Shown: positions 16,008-24,943 of the stretch, one piece after another
Layout of the letters: the number at the start of each line of letters is the position of its first letter
How positions within the stretch are numbered: the first letter of the stretch is position 1
Assembly (NCBI GenBank): GCA_965203215.1
Contig: CBDBBY010000001.1
Location: 2,790,001 to 2,854,000 of the forward strand
Direction: 5' to 3'
Length of the DNA: 64,000 nucleotides
DNA from: CBDBBY01 sp965203215
GTDB taxonomy: Bacteria; Pseudomonadota; Alphaproteobacteria; Rhodobacterales; Rhodobacteraceae
Program-made: the position numbers and the translations under genes
Notes under the pieces: model-generated
What the model was told of the DNA's origin: nothing
Databases searched by the model: none
What the model saw: the letters and a program-made list of their open reading frames with translations, nothing else

Positions 16008-17576
16008 TCAGTGCCTGAAGTGACGGACGCCGGTGAACACCATCGCCAGCCCGCGCGCGTCCGCGGCGGCAATCGCTTCGGCATCGCGCTTCGACCCGCC
16101 GGGCTGAATGATCGCAGTCGCGCCCGCTTTCGCAACGACCTCGATGCCGTCGGCGAACGGGAAAAATCCGTCGGATGCGGCCGCCAGCCGAGATTCAGAG
16201 CTTCCGCCGCGGGAATTCGCGTTCCACTTCGCCTTCGCGGCTTCGGCCGCATCGACGCGGCTTGTCTGGCCTGCGCCGATCCCGACCGCGATTCGATCGC
16301 GGGCAAATACGATCGCATTCGATTTCGCGTGCTTGGCAACCTTCCAAGCGAAGAGCAGATCGTCGAGTTCCCTCGAATCCGGCTGCCGCTTCGTCGCAAC
16401 CGTCAACTCGGCCGCATCCAAAGTCCTCCGGTCGCGCTCCTGCACGAGGAACCCGCCGCTGACTTGCCTGAATTCGAACCTCCGCTTTCCGTCGCCGATC
16501 TCGGCGGCGAGAAGGCGCATCCTCGGCTTTTTCTCGAGCGCCTCAACCGCTTCCGGCGAGAATTCAGGGGCGACGATCACCTCGAAATAAGATTCGGCGA
16601 TCGCTGACGCCGCCGCTTCGTCCAGCTTGCAATTGATCGATATCACGCCGCCGAACGCCGACAGCGGATCGCAGCTCAGCGCCGAGCGGAAGGCCGCTTC
16701 GCCGACGCCAGCTTGGGCGACGCCGCACGGCGAGCCGTGCTTGAATATGGCGCAGGCAGGCTCCTCCCGCGCGAACTCCGAAATCAATTCCAATGCAGCT
16801 TGCGCGTCCGACAGGTTGTTGTAGCCGACCGGATCGCCTTGAATCTGCCGGACCGGCTCGCCGGACCGGCGGGACATGTCAAGGTATCGCCACGCTTCCT
16901 GATGCGGGTTTTCGCCGTAACGAAGCTTCGCGTCCAGCTCCATCGCCACGACCTGTCTTCGAGGGACGCGGATTCCTGCATCCGCCGCAAGCCATTCCGA
17001 GACCGCCGCGTCGTACGACGCGGTCAATGCGAACGCCTCGGCGGCGCGCTTGCGCCGGAAGTCGAACGAAGTCCCGCCTTCGCGTTCAATTTCATTCGTC
17101 AGATCCGCATACTGGTTCGGGCTGGTGACCACCGCGACGGACTCATGGTTTTTCGCTGCTGCGCGGACCATCGCAGGTCCGCCGATGTCGATCAGTTCGA
17201 TCAGCGCTTCCCTGTCTTCAGAGCGGTTCGCCGAGGTGAACGGGTAGAAGTTCACGACCACGAGGTCGAACAGTCCGATCCCGAGGCGCAGCAATTCCTT
17301 CTCCTGCTCCGGATCCCCGCGTTTCGCAAGCAATCCGCCGTGCACGCTCGGATGCAATGTCTTGACGCGACCGCCCAGGATTTCCGGATGGCCCGTTACC
17401 TCCGATACTTCCTGCACGGCGATGCCTGCTTCGCGCAATACCGCTGCGGTTCCGCCCGAAGAAACAATCTCGACTTCGCGTTCCGAGAGGAACTTGGCGA
17501 GTTTCGCCAGTCCTGTCTTGTCGCAGACCGACAATAGCGCCCTTCGGAACGGCAAGGAGTTTACGGTTTCAGGCAT
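16008..17576 (-). CDS. purH: Bifunctional AICAR transformylase / IMP cyclohydrolase
   Basis: The 522 residues cover both domains. The N-terminal IMP cyclohydrolase (MGS-like) has LLSVCDKTGLAKLAKFL, EIVSSGGTAAVLREAG and GGRVKTLHPSVHGGLL. The C-terminal AICARFT domain has LRYGENPHQEAWRYL, CAIFKHGSPCGVAQA, DPLSAFGGVISIN, LLFAWKVAKHAKSNAIVFA and the terminal HFRH. It catalyses the last two steps of IMP synthesis in the cytosol. The C-terminal DGFFPFADGIEVVA/AGATAIIQPGGSKRD blocks are intact. Confidence 0.97.
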   Translation of the reverse strand: MPETVNSLPFRRALLSVCDKTGLAKLAKFLSEREVEIVSSGGTAAVLREAGIAVQEVSEVTGHPEILGGRVKTLHPSVHGGLLAKRGDPEQEKELLRLGIGLFDLVVVNFYPFTSANRSEDREALIELIDIGGPAMVRAAAKNHESVAVVTSPNQYADLTNEIEREGGTSFDFRRKRAAEAFALTASYDAAVSEWLAADAGIRVPRRQVVAMELDAKLRYGENPHQEAWRYLDMSRRSGEPVRQIQGDPVGYNNLSDAQAALELISEFAREEPACAIFKHGSPCGVAQAGVGEAAFRSALSCDPLSAFGGVISINCKLDEAAASAIAESYFEVIVAPEFSPEAVEALEKKPRMRLLAAEIGDGKRRFEFRQVSGGFLVQERDRRTLDAAELTVATKRQPDSRELDDLLFAWKVAKHAKSNAIVFARDRIAVGIGAGQTSRVDAAEAAKAKWNANSRGGSSESRLAAASDGFFPFADGIEVVAKAGATAIIQPGGSKRDAEAIAAADARGLAMVFTGVRHFRH

Positions 17577-17669
17577 ATCTTCAGCAATCCGGCTGCGCCG
17601 CTGCGGCCAGTTGTCGTTTCATGTTCCACTCGCAGATGCAGAGCGTTCGTACGACGCAGAGCCGCATGC

Positions 17670-19487
17670 TCATTCCATTCGATCCATCGGCCGTTCTTCG
17701 GCGGAGCCGCGCCGACCAGCGGATTTTTCATCAGCGGCACCGACAATCAACAATGCGGACTGAGGAATGCGGCTCCGCTTGAATCTCCAACGCAGTTGTC
17801 CCGACGGCGCGCCGGTCGCGGATTCCAATTTGATTTGAACGCTGCTTCGAATCTTGCTGCTCGCTTCATCCGTATAACCGCTCGGCGCAATTTTCAGTTC
17901 CGCTCCTCCTTCAAAGCGGAAGTTCCATTGATCGCCGTTTGCGGTCTTGAGCGCAACGGTGTTTCCGCTACGCGTTATTTTTGTCTCCGGATGGATATGA
18001 AAGTGCGCCGCGAACGCGATTTTTCCATTTTTTCTTTCTTTGAGAACATTGGAGTACAAGTCCCTGTCCTCTTTCGACCGCGCCCAGATCGTATCCTCGC
18101 CCCAGAGCCGTCCGCCATCGTCTGCGAGGTCAATTCGCCGCATGTGCGTCAATCCCAAATCGGGCCCGTAGCCGTCGTGGCTGGCGATCAGCGTCTGCCC
18201 GTCGGCGCCGGGCAACTGTTCAATTCGCACGTTCCGGGGCGCTGTCGACAAAGCCCTTTCTCGGGACCCGCCAATCGCGCCGAACCGGGCGAATCGCGAT
18301 GAAGAGCGTCCGTCCACTTCGATCGTGCTCGAGGAGCGCGTCTCCCTAAGCTCTCTTTCCGGTTCGAAGGCCGGACCGTGCGCTCCGCCCCGGTTCACGA
18401 TGATCGGACATCCGTTGGCGTGAAACTCGAATGCCAATGTGCTCGCGTGAGACGATTCGGATCCCTCACCCGAATTCGGAGCGGCCGCGTCCGCCACTAC
18501 GCTTGCGCCGCGCGCGGACAATCTTGAATATCCCATGGAGAGCTGGCCCAGAGGGACGTAGCGTTCGCCTGACTCGGCCAAGACCCTATCCAAATATCCG
18601 GTCGGTCCAACGCCGCCTCCTTGAAAACGTGCCAACGGGCCCGTCGCGTGGCGCACGGCGCGAAGAACCAAGGCCGCTCGCTTTACAGCATTGACCAGAT
18701 CCTCGGACGGAGCGATTCCCGCTTCGATCATCATCGTTCCCGCCCACGAAAGCAGCGTCGCGATCTGAAGCAACTCTTCGGGATTCCGTGACGGGATTTC
18801 GCCCTGAAGCCCGATCATTCGATTTGCTTCCTGCGCAATCGACTCGGAGGCGATTCGCAAAGACGGCTCCCGGCTCGGAAACATCGAATTGGCGTAGATC
18901 ATTCCGGCAAGCGCTTCGAATCTGCGAACGCCCTGAGGAAGCGATTTCCACCGCCGCTCGACGAAGCTGGCGTTCTTGAAGACCGCGCCTGCAAAAATCT
19001 CGCGCTCCTTTTCGGTCCAGCCCGACATCAGAAACCACGAATGACCGACCCATCGGATCAATCGGCGTGCAGCAATGTCTGCGGTCCACCCCGGTCCTCT
19101 CCCCGCGCGGTATCTTCTTATCCATTCCAAGACGCTTTCCTTGGAGAAAGAAATGGCAGGGCCGTCCCTGAGAGCCGCAAGGTCATCCAGCCAAGTGAAT
19201 CCGTGAATCCACGAAAGCAGTCGGCGATTTCCGCCTTCCGTCTCCCAAATTCCCCCGGCCGGGATAGGACATTCTTCTGAACCGAAAGGAAGTTTGCCGT
19301 TCAGAATCTTGCGTCCGCGACCCGCAGACCCGATCATTCTGGGTTCCGCGACAATTCGGATGCCCTCGGCCGTGACGGTCTTTGACGGCAACCTCGCATA
19401 GATCGAGTCGGCGGCCGTCATTGTCGATCGGCCCGGCCAGAAGGCGCTTTCGGGCACGGATCCGGAATTGCAGTCCATTGCGTTCAT
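17670..19487 (-). CDS. Heparinase II/III family protein
   Basis: The reading frame gives up to 605 residues; an internal ATG at 19421 (MTAADSIYARLPSKTV) would give 583 and may be the real start. The N-terminal alpha-helical half (SWIHGFTWLDDLAAL, RLIRWVGHSWFLMSG) and C-terminal beta-sandwich with ANGCPIIVNRGGAHGPAF and RIDLADDGGRLWGEDTIW match the heparinase II/III-like proteins consistently found between rsmB and purH in Alphaproteobacteria. The family includes polysaccharide lyases, but the role of this syntenic group is not established. Confidence 0.87.
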   Translation of the reverse strand: MNAMDCNSGSVPESAFWPGRSTMTAADSIYARLPSKTVTAEGIRIVAEPRMIGSAGRGRKILNGKLPFGSEECPIPAGGIWETEGGNRRLLSWIHGFTWLDDLAALRDGPAISFSKESVLEWIRRYRAGRGPGWTADIAARRLIRWVGHSWFLMSGWTEKEREIFAGAVFKNASFVERRWKSLPQGVRRFEALAGMIYANSMFPSREPSLRIASESIAQEANRMIGLQGEIPSRNPEELLQIATLLSWAGTMMIEAGIAPSEDLVNAVKRAALVLRAVRHATGPLARFQGGGVGPTGYLDRVLAESGERYVPLGQLSMGYSRLSARGASVVADAAAPNSGEGSESSHASTLAFEFHANGCPIIVNRGGAHGPAFEPERELRETRSSSTIEVDGRSSSRFARFGAIGGSRERALSTAPRNVRIEQLPGADGQTLIASHDGYGPDLGLTHMRRIDLADDGGRLWGEDTIWARSKEDRDLYSNVLKERKNGKIAFAAHFHIHPETKITRSGNTVALKTANGDQWNFRFEGGAELKIAPSGYTDEASSKIRSSVQIKLESATGAPSGQLRWRFKRSRIPQSALLIVGAADEKSAGRRGSAEERPMDRME

Positions 19488-19573
19488 ATCATGCGAATTC
19501 GTCTAGAGAGCGCATTTCGATCGCCGCGAGTTTCCAATTTGGCGACACTGATTGCATCCCGGTCGACACTTGA

Positions 19574-20857
19574 TCATCGAGCCTTAAGCACAGCAGCGTA
19601 GAATCCGTCCATCCCGCCGAGTTCGGACCAGTAGTCGGGCCGCAGTCGAAGACCGCCTTCTTCGGTCAGCCAACGACGGTCGAGACCCAGCTTCTCGACG
19701 TCCAATGGCTGGACCACGACGTCTCTTGCTTTCAAGAACTGCCGCACAATTTCCTCGCCTTCTTCGGGAAGCAACGAGCAAACGCAATACAGGATTCTTC
19801 CGCCGCCGCGCACCAATCCAAACGCGCGGTCAAGCAGCGCCCGTTGCATTTCGGCAAGACAGACAAGTCTTTGGTCCAGACCGCCGCGAAAGAGAATGTC
19901 GGGATGTCTTCGCATAGTACCGGTCGCGCTGCACGGCGCGTCGACAACGGCAACATCAAATTTCCGGGATGTCGTCCAAGCCGTTGCATCTGCGCAAACA
20001 ACTTTGCCGTCCAAGCCGGTTCGCCTGAAGTTCGCTCGCAGCTGATTGATTCGCGTGCCGGATGAATCGAGCATGGTCGTGCGCGCTCCGCCCGCAGCGC
20101 ATTGCATGGCTTTGCCGCCCGGCGCTGCGCAAAAATCCACAACGGACTCGCCGCGAATGTCGCTCAGCAAGCGCACTGGAATTGCGGCCGCGGCATCTTG
20201 AACCCACCATTCGCCCTCGGCGAATCCCGGCAGTTCAGTGATTCGACCGGCACGGAACAATCTTATGCTGCCTGTCGGAAGGATTGTCCCGCCCAAGCGT
20301 TCGGCGATGCTTTCCGCGCCGCATGGAGATTTCGGAGTGATGTCGAGAGGCGGAATTATTTCGTGCGCGCGTTCAATCGCAGCAACCGCGGCTTCGCCCC
20401 ATTCCCGACAAATCGCGCAGCCGATTTCATGCGGCAATCGCGGCGGCCCCGCGTTTTCCCATGCTGGCTTGCCATTTTCGGCCGCTGCGCGCAGCACTGC
20501 ATTTGCTACTGCGGCAATGTGGCGCGTGCTCGAATTCAGTTTCAGCAGCCGAACCGCTTGGTCGACCGCCGCGTAAGCAGGAGTGAACTCAGCGTACATC
20601 TCCACAACGGAAAGCCGGAGTACGTTCATCGCTCGGAGCTTGGGCTTCTTTGACAAGCGCCCTTCAAGGACGGCATCCGCGCGGTGCAGATGCCTCAGCA
20701 CGGAATCAGCCGTCCGCTCTATCCATGCGCGCCTGGACGGGTCGGAGGATTTAATCGATGCACATGCGGCCGACATTGTCATGCCGCTCGCCAAAACGTT
20801 CCGCAGAATTGCCAGAACCGCCTTGCGGTCCCTCAGCCCGTCAACCTCATTGCGCAT
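19574..20857 (-). CDS. rsmB: 16S rRNA m5C methyltransferase, RsmB/NOP family
   Basis: The 427-residue product has an NusB-like N-terminal helical domain (RAVLAILRNVLASG to VANAVLRAAAENG) and a Rossmann methyltransferase domain. Motifs seen are VVDFCAAPGGKAMQCA (SAM binding), VVDAPCSATGTMRRHPDILF with the conserved cysteine, and ILYCVCSLLPEEGEE with the catalytic cysteine. Members methylate C967 of 16S rRNA or equivalent. It lies between the heparinase-like gene and DUF1674, the typical alphaproteobacterial order. Confidence 0.93.
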   Translation of the reverse strand: MRNEVDGLRDRKAVLAILRNVLASGMTMSAACASIKSSDPSRRAWIERTADSVLRHLHRADAVLEGRLSKKPKLRAMNVLRLSVVEMYAEFTPAYAAVDQAVRLLKLNSSTRHIAAVANAVLRAAAENGKPAWENAGPPRLPHEIGCAICREWGEAAVAAIERAHEIIPPLDITPKSPCGAESIAERLGGTILPTGSIRLFRAGRITELPGFAEGEWWVQDAAAAIPVRLLSDIRGESVVDFCAAPGGKAMQCAAGGARTTMLDSSGTRINQLRANFRRTGLDGKVVCADATAWTTSRKFDVAVVDAPCSATGTMRRHPDILFRGGLDQRLVCLAEMQRALLDRAFGLVRGGGRILYCVCSLLPEEGEEIVRQFLKARDVVVQPLDVEKLGLDRRWLTEEGGLRLRPDYWSELGGMDGFYAAVLKAR

Positions 20858-21179
20858 GCGAACCCGCCCCGAAGCTCAAAATAAACACTTGCCACACATA
20901 GCCTTGATGCCATCTGTTTTGCCAAGGCAACGCCACTTTGACTAAGGCGATTTGTCGGATGATGAGAACCGGGGCTTCATTCGCAGATCGCAAAATTTCC
21001 GTCTTTTTGGCTGGAGCAGGACGCAGATGCTGCCGGGCGAATATCGCAAGCCTGCGCGGATGACGCAGGATGTTGACGGCGCAGAAAGGGGTCAAGAAAA
21101 GCTTCCCGCAGTCTGGCGAGGCCGGAATTTCAAATATCTGGATGGCAAGAGCAAAATACCAAGCGGCGTTTGCCAAGGG
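20858..21179. other. Region upstream of rsmB, no convincing gene
   Basis: A 109-codon minus-strand frame exists (20847-21176), but its composition does not resemble a protein family and its 3' end overlaps rsmB. Genes often found here in relatives (for example htpX) were not seen. Confidence 0.35.
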
Positions 21180-21695
21180 TCAAACGTTGTCGGGAAGCGG
21201 TATCGGCACGCTTATCCGTTTAAGCTCGGCAAGCAATTCCTTGGCCTGCGTCAAACGCCCGGACTGGCTTTTTTCAGGCTTTCGCCTCTCCGTTTCAGAC
21301 CACGGGTCGTCGTAGCCCTCGCGGGATAGAAAAACCGCTGTCGCAGCCAGCTCCAAAGCCACAGCGTCAGATTCTTTTGCCCGGCGGGCAAGTTCGCGGC
21401 GACCGATTGGGACGCGATCATCCTGTTCAGCATCGACCGAGTATATCGAATAGACGCCTCCCCAGTCCGCTTGCCGCTCAACTTCAGCAATGCACCTCAA
21501 AAGAACGCCCTTCATCGCCGAAGCCGCCACCCCTTCGCTGAATGGGCCATAGTGCTTGTAAGAGAAATGGAATCCATCGCCAAAACCGACAACTTCAAGC
21601 AGGTATGCGATCTTCTGGAGTCGGGTGCGGCCAGTTATTTCGCCTCCTGCATCACGAACAATCGCCACAATCAGCTCAGGTTGAATCAGCAGCAT
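21180..21695 (-). CDS. Uncharacterised protein with Panacea-like N-terminus
   Basis: The 171-residue frame starts MLLIQPELIVAIVRDAGGEI and contains TRLQKIAYLLEVVGFGDG followed by SYKHYGPFSEGVAASAM. The spaced R-LQK-YLL ... YGP-S pattern resembles the start of SocA/Panacea (DUF4065) antitoxin-associated domains and some restriction-linked regulators, but the match is weak and the C-terminus is different. Its start overlaps the end of a truncated upstream frame (stop 21686-21688), suggesting it was the second gene of a coupled pair. Confidence 0.5.
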   Translation of the reverse strand: MLLIQPELIVAIVRDAGGEITGRTRLQKIAYLLEVVGFGDGFHFSYKHYGPFSEGVAASAMKGVLLRCIAEVERQADWGGVYSIYSVDAEQDDRVPIGRRELARRAKESDAVALELAATAVFLSREGYDDPWSETERRKPEKSQSGRLTQAKELLAELKRISVPIPLPDNV

Positions 21696-21802
21696 TCGGT
21701 TACCTCCTTTTCAACGATTGCACGGATATCCATTTCGAGTTCGGGATGTTCCGCGTCGAAGTAGGCTCGGGCAAGTTTGAAGTCTCGGAGAGCCGCAACA
21801 AC
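21686..21802 (-). pseudogene. C-terminal remnant of the upstream partner gene
   Basis: On the minus strand, DVVAALRDFKLARAYFDAEH, PELEMDIRAIVEKEVTECC and a stop can be read, ending inside the start of the downstream gene. A stop codon (TAA) lies immediately upstream, and the dispersed repeat (copy B) begins there. Only about 38 codons of the gene survive. The family is not recognisable. Confidence 0.5.
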
Positions 21803-21817
21803 GTCAGTTTACGGGTT

Positions 21818-21945
21818 CGGCATTTTTGCGACGGTTCGGGGTCCGATTCGTCTGCGCCCGAGGACGATTTATAGGATTGGGACGGTATGTTTTCCAGCGT
21901 CCTGTTTTGGTTTCGTTCGGCGTTCGGTTGCCTTGGCGTTCACGG
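21818..21945. repeat. Dispersed ~100-bp repeat, copy B
   Basis: Matches copy A (4839-4960) through ATTTTTGCG, GGTCCGATTCG, CTGCGCCCGAGG, TTTATAGGA, TTGGGACGGTATGTTTT and onward with decreasing similarity. Like copy A it sits directly at the broken end of a gene. The remaining ~300 bases to the DUF1674 gene show no recognisable feature. Confidence 0.55.
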
Positions 21946-22245
21946 GAAGCGCGGATTGCTTGGAAAGCCTTCGGACAATCCTTGTCGGCGCTGCTTTCGG
22001 GTTTCGGGTTCGAAGCTGGGATTGCCCGCATTCCCATAGCCCCATCCGACTGCGGCTTCGGCGGCGGCCCTTTCGCGGCTGCCGTCCGGCCCAGCGATTG
22101 TCCGATTCAACTTCGGGAAAACGACTCCGGCCGCGCCGCTGCTCGGTTCCACTGTTTTTGAGTTTCATTTCTGAATTCCTTCAATATTCGTTAAGAAGCG
22201 TTATCGGACACTTGTCAGGACGCATACGAACGGGAAAATGACATC

Positions 22246-22422
22246 ATGCCTGATGAAACTGAAACTATCAGCAGCGCGGCAGCCCGCGCGTTGGAGGAAG
22301 CGGAAGCTCGCAAAAAGCGGGAAAATCCGCTCCCGATGCCGAAAGAGCTCGGCGGGCGAAAGGGGCCCGAACCTACTCGCTACGGCGACTGGGAGAAGAA
22401 CGGAATTGCGTCGGATTTCTAG
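22246..22422 (+). CDS. DUF1674 protein, succinate dehydrogenase assembly factor 4 (SDHAF4) homologue
   Basis: A 58-residue frame, MPDETETISSAAARALEEAE ... ending PKELGGRKGPEPTRYGDWEK followed by NGIASDF. The C-terminal GGxxGPEPTRYGDWExxGxxxDF block is the DUF1674/SDHAF4 signature. The human and yeast homologues help load FAD-bound succinate dehydrogenase flavoprotein; bacterial members are presumed equivalents. Close association with rsmB is typical in Alphaproteobacteria. It is short but unmistakable. Confidence 0.9.
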   Translation: MPDETETISSAAARALEEAEARKKRENPLPMPKELGGRKGPEPTRYGDWEKNGIASDF

Positions 22423-22500
22423 GCGATTGGACAGAGCGCCGACGATGAACCTGAATTATTGATCCGGAATCATTTCGGATTCCGAGAAGTCACCCGAACG

Positions 22501-23568
22501 ATGACAAGCACTTTCCCGAATGTCGCAGTGGCCAACCTGCACAAGAGATTCACGGGGATTTCAGCGACAGTCCGCGCATTGCTTCCGCAACAACGGCGCG
22601 AACTCGACATCGGTCTGGTCGACACGGGCAAACTCGGTCTTGGCGGGACGATCAAGCTTGCCCGCATTGCAGCGGGAGGATTCGCCAAGCCCGCCGACGC
22701 GGAATTCAGGGTTTGGCATGCCCGGAGAGACATCGACATGATCGTCGGCATTCTGCTGAGGAATTTGCTTCGGCAGAAGTGGCGGCTGGTCTTTACTTCG
22801 GCGGCGCGCAAGCGCCCAGGCAAAACCCTGAATTTCCTGATCAACCGGATGGACGCGGTTATCGCCACATCGCAAAGAAGCGCCGACTTTCTGGATTGGC
22901 ATTCGGTCGTCATTCCCCACGGCGTCGACACGGACTTCTTCTGCCCCGCGCCTTGCGGCAAGGCAAAGACAGCCGCTGAAGAAAGGGCGGAACGCATCGT
23001 TGCGACAGTCGGCCGCGTCCGGCACTCGAAGGGAACGGACCTGTTCGTGAACGCGATGATCATGCTTTTGCCGAAGCATCCTGCGTTAAAAGCCGTCGTG
23101 ATCGGCGATTGCCGGCCCGAACATGAGTCCTTTCGGGATCAATTGACCGAAAATATAGAGGCTGCCGGCTTGCAGGACCGCATTGAATTCGTCGGCGGCG
23201 TCGGGCCGGAAGAAATGAGGGACTGGTACAGACGCATGGCACTTTGCGTGGCGCCATCCCGATCCGAGGGCTTCGGGCTGACTCCCTTGGAGGCGTTCGC
23301 TTGCGGAACTCCTGCCGTGGCCGCTTCGACGGGCGCATGGCAATGGGTTGTGACCGACGAAACCGGAGCGATCTTCAAGGTCGGAGAGCTTGACGATTTG
23401 GCATCCAATCTGGATCGACTGCTGGAATGCCCGGAGGAGCTTGCAAGAATGGGAAGCAAGGCGCGCGATCATGTCGTGCGCAACCATTCAATCGCCAATG
23501 AAGCCAAAGCGATCAACGCGCTGTACAAGCGGCTGCTGTCCGGCGAGGTCGTGCCGAAAATCACCTGA
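22501..23568 (+). CDS. Glycosyltransferase family 4 protein, LpcC-like LPS core mannosyltransferase
   Basis: ATG 22501 gives 355 residues beginning MTSTFPNVAVANLHKRFTGI; a TTG 14 codons upstream is possible but less likely. GT-B features include the acceptor region RVWHARRDIDM, VVIPHGVDTDFF, IVATVGRVRHSKGTDLFV and the GT4 nucleotide-sugar motif APSRSEGFGLTPLEAFACG. The N-terminal NLHKRFTGISATV stretch is characteristic of LpcC-type enzymes that add mannose to the Kdo region of LPS. It faces the FGGY kinase gene convergently. Confidence 0.82.
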   Translation: MTSTFPNVAVANLHKRFTGISATVRALLPQQRRELDIGLVDTGKLGLGGTIKLARIAAGGFAKPADAEFRVWHARRDIDMIVGILLRNLLRQKWRLVFTSAARKRPGKTLNFLINRMDAVIATSQRSADFLDWHSVVIPHGVDTDFFCPAPCGKAKTAAEERAERIVATVGRVRHSKGTDLFVNAMIMLLPKHPALKAVVIGDCRPEHESFRDQLTENIEAAGLQDRIEFVGGVGPEEMRDWYRRMALCVAPSRSEGFGLTPLEAFACGTPAVAASTGAWQWVVTDETGAIFKVGELDDLASNLDRLLECPEELARMGSKARDHVVRNHSIANEAKAINALYKRLLSGEVVPKIT

Positions 23569-23640
23569 CAACTCGCCGGTTTCGCTTCACCGGCAAGATG
23601 CGATGGCGGACGCTCGCGGCGTCAGCTCAACGCCTCATTT

Positions 23641-24939
23641 TTAGGATGACCTGCCTCGTACCGAACGCAACGCTATGTATGAGCTTCCTTCGGCGGCGTC
23701 CGCCGCTGAACTTGAAACCGGGCAATTTAGGATGCGCCTTCTGATGGACGTCCAGACTTTGCTCTTGGAGCCGCCTCCGGTCGTGCGAACATTGACGACC
23801 GCATTTGCGCCAAGTTCTGCAAGAGTGCGATATGCAAGCCTCTCAACGCGAGCGATGCCTTCAAGCACGCCTTGAAAGAATGTTGCTTCGTCGCCCGGTC
23901 GCGGCGACAGCTTCGGTTCGAATTCTGGGTCCGAGCAAGGGAATCTTTCGCCCGGTCGCGAAAGCGGATAGTAGTCCAATCCGGTGTCCGCAGAGGGATT
24001 CACAAGCTTCTCGAGGTCGCTGAAACTGTTTTCCGGAAACAACTCCAGCAGAACGCCGCCGCCTGTATTGGACGCGCCCCCGGCGAGCCACATTCCGAAC
24101 AATCTGTGACTGTATACGCCGTGCCTGGCGCTCAGGACGGGCTGTTCGGACAAAAGCTTGACGGCCAGCGTGGTTCCGAGCGATGTGACCCCGTCTCCAA
24201 CCGTATGCGCGCCCGCGCCCAGAAACGCCGCGCAGCTGTCAGTCGTTCCCGATACGACCTTTGTTTTGGGCGAAAATCCGAAGCGGCGGCAGCTCCTTGA
24301 CGACACGCAATCCACGACGGTTCCGACGGGATGGACGTCAGGCAAGAGACGCGCGATCGCGCCAGCGTCGGCCAACCAGTCCGGCCAAGCCGAAGAGAAT
24401 AAATCATAGCCGAGTTTGAGCGCGTTGTTTTCATCCGAAACGCCTCCGCGCCCAATCAGATTCGAGGCGATCCAATCCGCTTGATGCAAGGCGAATGCAG
24501 CCTCCCGGGCGCTCGGCTTGCGCTGAAGATGCAATAAGCGCGCCAGCGTGGACCCTGCGCCGCGCGCGATCGATTCTTGGGGCGCGACACGATCAATGTC
24601 GGCCGCTTCAGCGAAAAATCCCGACGAATTATACATTTGAGCCGGCGCAACCGGCTCGAGACGTTCGTCTGCAAGCAACAATGTTCCCGATGTGCCGCTG
24701 ACGGCCAGCGCATCGACTTCGCGCATTGCAAATCCCGACTGCGAGAGCGCGCCCGCTTGCTGGTCCAAGCAATCGCAGACCGCGGTCCACCAAATTCGCG
24801 GATCCTGCTCGGACCGACGTTCCGTCCAGCGCGGTGGCGGCATTCCGACCCTTGCGGAAGAGATTTTTTCTCCCGCATCGTCAATCACGGCCGTGCGAAC
24901 GCCGGACGTTCCGACATCGATCCCTAGGAAGAACGGCAT
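23641..24939 (-). CDS. FGGY-family carbohydrate kinase
   Basis: The 432-residue protein begins MPFFLGIDVGTSGVRTAVID, the phosphate-1 loop of the FGGY fold. It continues with WWTAVCDCL, VSGTSGTLLLAD (family ISGTSGT-like), VSGTTDSCAAFLGAGAHTVG and RTTGGGSKSKVW, the FGGY signature region. Such kinases phosphorylate sugars or polyols. It is the last gene of a five-gene operon (GntR - lactonase - HAD - aldolase - kinase), four bases from the aldolase. It is somewhat shorter than the usual ~490-510 residues, but the N- and C-terminal domains are both present. Confidence 0.88.
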   Translation of the reverse strand: MPFFLGIDVGTSGVRTAVIDDAGEKISSARVGMPPPRWTERRSEQDPRIWWTAVCDCLDQQAGALSQSGFAMREVDALAVSGTSGTLLLADERLEPVAPAQMYNSSGFFAEAADIDRVAPQESIARGAGSTLARLLHLQRKPSAREAAFALHQADWIASNLIGRGGVSDENNALKLGYDLFSSAWPDWLADAGAIARLLPDVHPVGTVVDCVSSRSCRRFGFSPKTKVVSGTTDSCAAFLGAGAHTVGDGVTSLGTTLAVKLLSEQPVLSARHGVYSHRLFGMWLAGGASNTGGGVLLELFPENSFSDLEKLVNPSADTGLDYYPLSRPGERFPCSDPEFEPKLSPRPGDEATFFQGVLEGIARVERLAYRTLAELGANAVVNVRTTGGGSKSKVWTSIRRRILNCPVSSSAADAAEGSSYIALRSVRGRSS

Positions 24940-24943
24940 CCTC

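Noticed and set aside
20847..21176. 109-codon frame upstream of rsmB
   Set aside because: No family similarity, overlaps the rsmB start, and is low in codon bias typical of neighbours.
22030..22080. Possible third copy of the 4839/21818 repeat (CCATCCGACTGCGGCTTCGG)
   Set aside because: Similarity is limited to a short GC-rich stretch that could arise by chance.
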